A stretch of DNA of 64,000 nt from Phenylobacterium kunshanense. GTDB taxonomy: Bacteria > Pseudomonadota > Alphaproteobacteria > Caulobacterales > Caulobacteraceae. Positions 59,059 through 64,000 of the stretch are shown in pieces. How positions within the stretch are numbered: the stretch's first letter is position 1; every line of letters starts with the position of its first letter. Under the pieces are notes generated by a model, which saw only the letters and a list, made by a program, of their open reading frames with translations, made no database searches and had not been told where the DNA came from. The position numbers were made by a program, and so were the translations under genes. The stretch covers positions 62,001 to 126,000 of the forward strand of contig NZ_QFYS01000004.1 in assembly GCF_003254525.1 (NCBI RefSeq), read 5' to 3'.

Positions 59059-61019
59059 TCGCAGAGGCCGGCGCCTTCGCGCTGATGCTGGCGCTGGCGC
59101 TTTCGGTGGTCCAGGTCGGCCTGTCGGCGGCGGGCCGGGCCCGGCGTTCGGCGGCCCTGGCCGGAGCGGGCGAGGGCGCGGCGCTGGCCGCGTTCCTGGC
59201 CGTGGCCGTCGCCTTCGCGGCCCTGATGCACGCCTTCGTGGTCTCGGACTTCTCGGTCGCCAACGTGGCGGCGAACTCCCACTCCGAGAAGCCGCTGCTG
59301 TACCGCGTCGCCGGAACCTGGGGCAGCCACGAGGGCTCCATGCTGCTCTGGTGCCTGGCGCTTACCGGCTTCGGCGCGGCCATCGCCGGCCTGGGACGCA
59401 CGCTGCCGCAGGGTCTGCGGGCCGTGACGGTGGCGACCCAGGGCCTACTGGGCGTGGTGTTCCTGGCCTACACCGTCTTCGCGTCGAATCCGCTGGCGCG
59501 CCTGGCTTCTCCGCCGGCCGAGGGACGGTCGCTGAACCCCCTGCTGCAGGACCCGGCGCTGGCGGTGCACCCGCCGTTCCTCTACGCGGGCTACGTCGGC
59601 CTTTCGGTGGTGTTCTCGCTGGCGGTCGCCGCTCTGGTCGAGGGGCGCGTCGACGCCGCCTGGTCGCGCTGGGTGCGGCCCTGGGCGCTGGCGGCGTGGA
59701 GCATGCTGACCGTCGGGATCACCCTCGGCGCCTTCTGGGCCTACTACGAGCTGGGCTGGGGCGGCTGGTGGTTCTGGGATCCGGTGGAGAACGCCAGCTT
59801 CATGCCCTGGCTGGTGGCCGCCGCCCTGCTGCATTCGGCGATCGTGACCGAGAAGCGCGGGGCCCTGGCCGGCTGGACCGTCTTCCTGGCGCTGGCGGCG
59901 TTCAGCTTCTCGATGCTGGGGGCCTTCCTGGTGCGGTCCGGGGTTCTGACCTCGGTCCACGCCTTCGCGGTGGACCCGACGCGGGGCGTGCTGCTGCTGA
60001 TGATCCTGGGGGCGACCGCGGGGCTCGGGTTCAGCCTGTTCGCCTGGCGCGCGCCGAGCCTTGGGCGCGGCGGCATGTTCGCGCCGATCAGCCGCGAGAG
60101 CGCGCTTGTGATGAACAACATCCTGCTGGCCGCGGCGACGGCGACGGTGCTGCTGGGGACGCTCTACCCGCTGATCCGCGAGGCGATGACGGGGGAGGCG
60201 ATCTCCGTCGGTCCGCCCTACTTCAACCTGACGTTCACGCCGCTGATGTCGGCGATGCTCGTCCTGCTGCCCGCCGGACCATTGCTGGCCTGGAAGCGAG
60301 GCGACGCGCGGGGTGTGGCCCAGCGCCTGTGGGTCGCCCTGCTGATCGCGGCGGCGTCGGGCCTCGCCACCATCGCGCTGGTCAGCCCGAAGAAGGCGTT
60401 CGGGGCCCTGGGCGTGGCGCTCGGCGCCTGGCTGATCGCCGGGGCCCTGGCCGAGATCGTCGAGCGCACGCGGGCGTTCCGCGCGCCGGCGGCAGAGACC
60501 TGGCGGCGCCTCGTCGGCCTGCCCCGCGGGGCCTGGGGGATGACCTTGGCGCACCTTGGCCTGGGCGTGTTCGTCCTCGGCGCGGTGTTCGAGACGACGT
60601 GGAAGATCGAGGCGGCCGAGGCGCTGCCGGTGGGCGGACGCCTCACCGTGGGGGCCTATGAGCTGAAGCTGGACGACGTCCACCCCGTGTCCGGTCCCAA
60701 CTACGAGGCCGACGAGGGCAGGATCACGGTCACCCGCGACGGCGCGTTCGTGTGCCGCGTGACGCCGCAGCGCCGGCTCTACACCGCCGGCGGCCAGACC
60801 ACGTCCGAGGTTGGGCTCTGCTACCGGGGGACCTCGCACATCTACCTGGTGCTCGGCGAGCGGCGCGAGGGCGGGACGTATCTCGTCCGCGCCTACTGGA
60901 ACCCATGGGCCAGCCTGATCTTCGCCGGGCCGGCGATCATGGCGCTGGGCGGCCTGGTGTCGCTGACGGACCGACGCCTTCGCCTGGGGATCGGGCGCCG
61001 CCGGGAGGAGCGGGCATGA
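59055..61019 (+). CDS. ccmF: Haem lyase subunit CcmF (CycK)
   Basis: A 654-residue integral membrane protein with more than ten hydrophobic segments. The WWD motif is GGWWFWDPVENASFMPWL (near residues 235-252), which binds haem at the periplasmic face; conserved histidines occur in KPLLYRVAGTWGSHEGSML and AVHPPFLYAGYVG. A large periplasmic loop near the C-terminus (LDDVHPVSGPNYEADEG) is typical. With CcmH and CcmI it ligates haem to apocytochrome c CxxCH sites. Confidence 0.95.
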   Translation: MIAEAGAFALMLALALSVVQVGLSAAGRARRSAALAGAGEGAALAAFLAVAVAFAALMHAFVVSDFSVANVAANSHSEKPLLYRVAGTWGSHEGSMLLWCLALTGFGAAIAGLGRTLPQGLRAVTVATQGLLGVVFLAYTVFASNPLARLASPPAEGRSLNPLLQDPALAVHPPFLYAGYVGLSVVFSLAVAALVEGRVDAAWSRWVRPWALAAWSMLTVGITLGAFWAYYELGWGGWWFWDPVENASFMPWLVAAALLHSAIVTEKRGALAGWTVFLALAAFSFSMLGAFLVRSGVLTSVHAFAVDPTRGVLLLMILGATAGLGFSLFAWRAPSLGRGGMFAPISRESALVMNNILLAAATATVLLGTLYPLIREAMTGEAISVGPPYFNLTFTPLMSAMLVLLPAGPLLAWKRGDARGVAQRLWVALLIAAASGLATIALVSPKKAFGALGVALGAWLIAGALAEIVERTRAFRAPAAETWRRLVGLPRGAWGMTLAHLGLGVFVLGAVFETTWKIEAAEALPVGGRLTVGAYELKLDDVHPVSGPNYEADEGRITVTRDGAFVCRVTPQRRLYTAGGQTTSEVGLCYRGTSHIYLVLGERREGGTYLVRAYWNPWASLIFAGPAIMALGGLVSLTDRRLRLGIGRRREERA

Positions 61020-61471
61020 GACTTCGCGCGCTCCTTGCGGCTCTCGCGGGCGTGGCGTGCCTTGCGGCCGCGTCGGATCCGGCCGAACGACTGCCCGATC
61101 CGGCCCAGGAGGCGCAGGCGCGGGAGATCTTCAAGGGCGTCCGCTGCCTCGTCTGCCAGAACGAGTCGATCGACGACAGCGATGCCGAACTGGCCCAGGA
61201 CCTGCGGCGGATCGTCCGGGAGCAGGTGAAGGCGGGGCGGAGCGAGACCGAGATCAAGCGGTTCCTGACCGATCGATACGGTGAGTTCGTGCTGCTGACG
61301 CCCAGCTTCTCGGCCGGGAACCTGCTGCTGTGGGGCGGACCGTTCCTGGTGGTCCTGGCCGGCGCGGCGCTGCTTCTGCTGCGCCTGCGGAGCCGGACGC
61401 CGGACGCCGAGCTCAGCGCCGCGGAGGCCGAGCGGGTCCGCCACCTGGCGGAAGAAGAACGGGCTCCCTGA
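61016..61471 (+). CDS. ccmH: Apocytochrome c thioreductase CcmH (CycL)
   Basis: A 151-residue CcmH: signal peptide, the redox motif RCLVCQNESI (C44, C47; LRCxxCQ family signature), a short helix bundle (IVREQVKAGRSETEIKRFL; YGEFVLLTPSF) and a C-terminal membrane helix (LLLWGGPFLVVLAGAALLLL). It reduces apocytochrome c cysteines. The set ccmI-E-F-H without ccmG is the rhizobial cycHJKL arrangement; ccmABCDG must be elsewhere. Confidence 0.95.
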   Translation: MRLRALLAALAGVACLAAASDPAERLPDPAQEAQAREIFKGVRCLVCQNESIDDSDAELAQDLRRIVREQVKAGRSETEIKRFLTDRYGEFVLLTPSFSAGNLLLWGGPFLVVLAGAALLLLRLRSRTPDAELSAAEAERVRHLAEEERAP

Positions 61472-61537
61472 CAACTTCCCGCCAAACTCTCGACGTTAAG
61501 CGGAGCCAGGGTGACCTAAACGTAACTTGAGGGGCGT

Positions 61538-61551
61538 TGCACTTCGGTGCA
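61538..61551 (+). promoter_or_regulatory. Short UUCG hairpin in the htrA leader
   Basis: TGCAC-TTCG-GTGCA forms a 5-bp stem with the very stable UUCG tetraloop 73 bases before the HtrA start. No T-run follows, so it is not a terminator; it may stabilise the mRNA 5' end. Confidence 0.4.
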
Positions 61552-61623
61552 TCCGACCTAGGTTGTTTGGGCGCGATCCCTCCCGATCGACGGCGGGTTT
61601 CGCGCGCAGGGAAACGAAGGCTT

Positions 61624-63186
61624 ATGAGTTCGAAGAAGAACGGGTACCTCCTGGGCGCCGTCGCCGGCGCCGGTGTCATGGCCGCGGCGGTGGCCGGCGC
61701 AGGGATGCGCCTCCCCGCGGCCCATGCCGAGCAGCCGATGGCTGGCGGCGTGATCAAGGCTTCCGCGACCCCCATCTTCGCGCCGCCTCCGGGCGCGCCG
61801 ATGTCGTTCGCCGACATCGTCGACCGCGTTTCCCCCGCCGTGGTGTCGATCAACGTGACCAGCCGGGTCGATCCGGCCCAGCTGCGTCAGATCCCCGGCC
61901 TTCCGTTCGTGCTCCCTGGCCCTCGCGGTGGCGGTGACGACGATGGGGAGGACGAAGACGGCCGCAACGGGCGTGGCCAGCCGCGCCTGCCGACCCAGCA
62001 ATCCTCGGGCTCGGGCTTCTTCATCTCGGCCGACGGCTACATCGTCACCAACAACCACGTGGTCGAGAACGCCGAGACCATCAAGGTCGTCCTGAAGGAC
62101 GAGACCGAACTGGAGGCCGAGATCGTCGGCCGCGACGAGGCCACCGACCTGGCCGTGCTGCGGGTCAAGAGCCGCCGGGGGCCGTTCCCGTTCGTGAGCT
62201 TCGAGAACGCCGGCAAGCCGCGCGTGGGCGACTGGGTCATCACGCTGGGCAATCCGTTCGGCCTGGGCGGCACCGCCACGGCCGGCATCGTCTCGGCCTA
62301 CGGCCGTGACATCGGCGAGACTTTCGTCGACTACATCCAGATCGACGCGCCCATCAACCGGGGCAACTCGGGCGGCCCGACCTTCGACATCTACGGCCGG
62401 GTCATCGGCGTGAACACGGCGATCTTCTCGCCGTCAGGCGGCTCGGTCGGCATCGGTTTCGCGATTCCCGCGGAGGTCGCCGAGACCGTAACCCGCCAGC
62501 TCATCGCCGGCGGCCGCGTGGAGCGCGGCTATATCGGCGCGACGATCCAGAACTTCACCGCCGAGATGGCCGAGGCCCAGGGCCTGGGCGACCAGAAGGG
62601 CGCGATCGTCTCGGACATCAGTCCCGGCGGTCCGTCCTCGCGCGCCGGGGTGCAGGTGGGCGATATCGTGGTGGCCGTGAACGGCGTCTCCGTGAAGAGC
62701 TCGTCCGACCTCACGCGGCAGGTGGCGCGCGTCCGCTCCGGCGATGTCCTGAAGCTGGACGTGATCCGGGAAGGCAAGAAGCGCGTCATCGAAGTCCGGT
62801 CGGGCGTGCGCCCCTCCGAGCGCGAACTGGCGGCCAACGACAACTCGGACGGCGCCGCCACGCCGCCTGGGGCTGCTCCGGGCGCGCGGGCGCCAGTGCT
62901 CGGCATGTCGCTGGCGCCGCTCGATGAGGCGACGCGCAACCGGCTCAACCTGCCGGCCGATGTCCGCGGCGCGGTGGTGGAAAGCGTGGAGCAGGGCTCT
63001 GACGCGGGCTCCAAGGGGCTGCGCCGGGGCGACATCATCACGCGGGCGAACGACCGCGCGGTGGGGGCGCCGGCCGACCTCGCGGCCGCCGTCGACGCCG
63101 CCAAGAAGGCCGGCCGCACCAGCGTGCTGGTGGGCATCCTGCGCAACGGCCGGACCGCCTTCCTGCCGCTGAAGATTTCGGGGTAG
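61624..63186 (+). CDS. degP: Periplasmic HtrA/DegP serine protease
   Basis: A 520-residue HtrA protein: signal peptide or anchor (LLGAVAGAGVMAAAVAGAGM), a trypsin-like domain with the triad His145 (VTNNHVVEN), Asp175 (DEATDLAVLR) and Ser249 (NRGNSGGPTFD), and two PDZ domains (GYIGATIQNFTAEMAEAQGLG onward; LGMSLAPLDEATRNRLNLP onward). An acidic/Gly-rich insertion near residues 100-118 (GGGDDDGEDEDGRNGRG) lies in the LA-loop region. It degrades and refolds damaged envelope proteins. GAAGG precedes ATG 61624. A two-component system follows 30 bases downstream and may be co-transcribed. Confidence 0.94.
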   Translation: MSSKKNGYLLGAVAGAGVMAAAVAGAGMRLPAAHAEQPMAGGVIKASATPIFAPPPGAPMSFADIVDRVSPAVVSINVTSRVDPAQLRQIPGLPFVLPGPRGGGDDDGEDEDGRNGRGQPRLPTQQSSGSGFFISADGYIVTNNHVVENAETIKVVLKDETELEAEIVGRDEATDLAVLRVKSRRGPFPFVSFENAGKPRVGDWVITLGNPFGLGGTATAGIVSAYGRDIGETFVDYIQIDAPINRGNSGGPTFDIYGRVIGVNTAIFSPSGGSVGIGFAIPAEVAETVTRQLIAGGRVERGYIGATIQNFTAEMAEAQGLGDQKGAIVSDISPGGPSSRAGVQVGDIVVAVNGVSVKSSSDLTRQVARVRSGDVLKLDVIREGKKRVIEVRSGVRPSERELAANDNSDGAATPPGAAPGARAPVLGMSLAPLDEATRNRLNLPADVRGAVVESVEQGSDAGSKGLRRGDIITRANDRAVGAPADLAAAVDAAKKAGRTSVLVGILRNGRTAFLPLKISG

Positions 63187-63216
63187 ATTCCCCACTCAGC
63201 AGGGGCGGGGAATCAG

Positions 63217-63888
63217 ATGCGGATCCTGATCGTCGAGGACGACCTCGAGGCGGCCGAGGCCATGGCGCGGGGCCTGACCGAGGTCGGCCATGAGTGCGCC
63301 CGTGGCGCCGATGGCGAGGAAGGCCTCGCTGCGGCCCGAGCGGGCGAGTTCGACGTGATGATCGTCGATCGCATGATGCCGCGGATGAACGGCGTCCAAC
63401 TCGTCGAGACTCTGCGTCGCGAGGGCGACCGCACCCCGGTGCTGTTCCTTTCGGCCCTGGGCGAAGTGGGCGACCGGGTGGATGGCTTGCAGGCGGGCGC
63501 CGACGACTATCTCGTGAAGCCCTATGCCTTCGCCGAGCTGATCGCGCGCATCGAGGCCCTGGCTCGCCGTCGCGACACCGGTTCGGTCCAGACCCTGCTG
63601 AAGGTGGGCGAGCTGGAGATGGACCTCATCGCCCGCACGGTGCACCGCCAAGGCAAGGAGATCGACCTCCAGCCTCGCGAGTTCCAGCTCCTGGAATTCA
63701 TGATGCGCCACGCCGGCCAGTCGGTGACCCGCACCATGCTGTTGGAGAAGGTCTGGCACTACCACTTCGACCCGCAGACCAACGTCATCGACGTCCACAT
63801 TTCGCGGCTGCGGTCCAAGATCGACAAGGGCTTTGACCGCCCGATGCTGCAGACCGTGCGGGGCGCGGGCTACCGGCTGGACGCCTAA
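63217..63888 (+). CDS. OmpR/PhoB-family response regulator
   Basis: A 223-residue regulator. Receiver: LIVEDDLEAAEAM, D51 (MIVDRMMPRMNG), LSALGEVGDRV and DYLVKPYAFAELIARIEAL. Output domain: LQPREFQLLEFMMRHAGQSV, then DPQTNVIDVHISRLRSKID and TVRGAGYRLDA. It resembles the CopR/CzcR/IrlR branch. Its neighbours are the HtrA protease upstream and a kinase downstream, suggesting an envelope-stress system. Confidence 0.92.
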   Translation: MRILIVEDDLEAAEAMARGLTEVGHECARGADGEEGLAAARAGEFDVMIVDRMMPRMNGVQLVETLRREGDRTPVLFLSALGEVGDRVDGLQAGADDYLVKPYAFAELIARIEALARRRDTGSVQTLLKVGELEMDLIARTVHRQGKEIDLQPREFQLLEFMMRHAGQSVTRTMLLEKVWHYHFDPQTNVIDVHISRLRSKIDKGFDRPMLQTVRGAGYRLDA

Positions 63889-63897
63889 GCGCGCGCC

Positions 63898-64000
63898 ATG
63901 GCGGTGCGCCTGCCCCGCATCTTCCGCACCACGCCGTTCCGGCTGACGCTGCTGTTCGTGATGCTGTTCGCGAGCGCCGCGTTCGCCTTCCTGGCCTACA
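63898..64000 (+). CDS. Start of a sensor histidine kinase, cut by window edge
   Basis: The first 34 codons only, from ATG 63898, nine bases after the regulator stop. RIFRTTPFRLTLLFVMLFAS is the basic segment plus first membrane helix usual for OmpR-partner kinases. The assignment rests on position as well as this leader. Confidence 0.7.
   Translation, partial: MAVRLPRIFRTTPFRLTLLFVMLFASAAFAFLAY

Noticed and set aside
61016..61471. Missing ccmG read as a broken ccm operon
   Set aside because: The ccmI-E-F-H set without ccmG is the normal cycHJKL arrangement in alphaproteobacteria; ccmG is usually with ccmABCD elsewhere.

Overview
The window is high-GC DNA (roughly 68-70 % by eye) with dense, short-spaced genes and many ATGA start/stop overlaps. 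It reads as a chromosomal segment of a Caulobacterales alphaproteobacterium, most like Caulobacter or Phenylobacterium. The evidence is a DivJ-type cell-cycle kinase, a CtrA-family regulator, a MucR regulator, CtrA-box and GANTC (CcrM-type) promoter motifs, a very large TonB-dependent receptor, and a rhizobial-type ccmIEFH (cycHJKL) operon. The species is inferred; no 16S rRNA gene is present.

Layout. 1-6.5 kb: end of an acyl-CoA ligase, a GNAT acetyltransferase, a DUF442/MBL-fold gene pair, a small exported protein and a 1006-residue TonB-dependent receptor with a strong terminator. 6.6-18 kb: a methyltransferase, two tandem TPR-sulfotransferases, a lipoprotein aspartyl protease, SppA, an alpha/beta hydrolase, MobA, a MoaD-like protein and several unknown exported or membrane proteins. 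18.0-22.9 kb: tRNA-Pro(CGG) and tRNA-Gln(TTG), then a signalling island with a lone receiver, a CtrA paralogue and a compact CckA-like kinase, facing a FixL/FixJ-like pair whose PAS domain lacks the haem-binding region. 22.9-28.4 kb: a second GNAT, an S9 oligopeptidase, a toxin/immunity pair (PD-(D/E)XK toxin of the Tox-REase-5 type with an Imm52-like partner) and a leaderless trypsin-like protease. 28.5-31.6 kb: acyl-CoA metabolism (MaoC hydratase, acyl-CoA ligase, enoyl-CoA hydratase). 31.8-36 kb: MucR, a PAS protein behind a GANTC-rich promoter, SufE, a sensorless histidine kinase and DivJ. 36-49.8 kb: housekeeping functions (DUF1491, a GT9-like TPR protein, PrfC, two RNA-modifying enzymes), a TPR protein behind a perfect CtrA box, two multi-TonB_C periplasmic proteins, an NMT1/THI5-type ABC importer with a structured leader, and the ABC-F protein Uup. 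49.9-52.3 kb: a UPF0260 protein, then five near-identical 156-158-bp elements with inverted terminal arms on a 204-205-bp period, interrupted by one GIY-YIG nuclease gene. 52.5-64 kb: a DnaJ-class chaperone, a PepSY protein with a PhoPQ-type two-component system, an unknown 460-residue protein, ccmI-ccmE-ccmF-ccmH, an HtrA protease and the start of another two-component system.

The parts that stand out are: (1) the receiver / CtrA paralogue / CckA-like kinase module, which looks like a small copy of the essential cell-cycle phosphorelay beside an altered FixLJ pair; (2) the GIY-YIG gene embedded in an array of palindromic elements; (3) the orphan toxin/immunity pair; and (4) promoter architecture (CtrA boxes, GANTC clusters) that points to genes newly attached to the cell-cycle circuit. 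All functional calls come from reading translated sequence and recalled family motifs; no database search was run.
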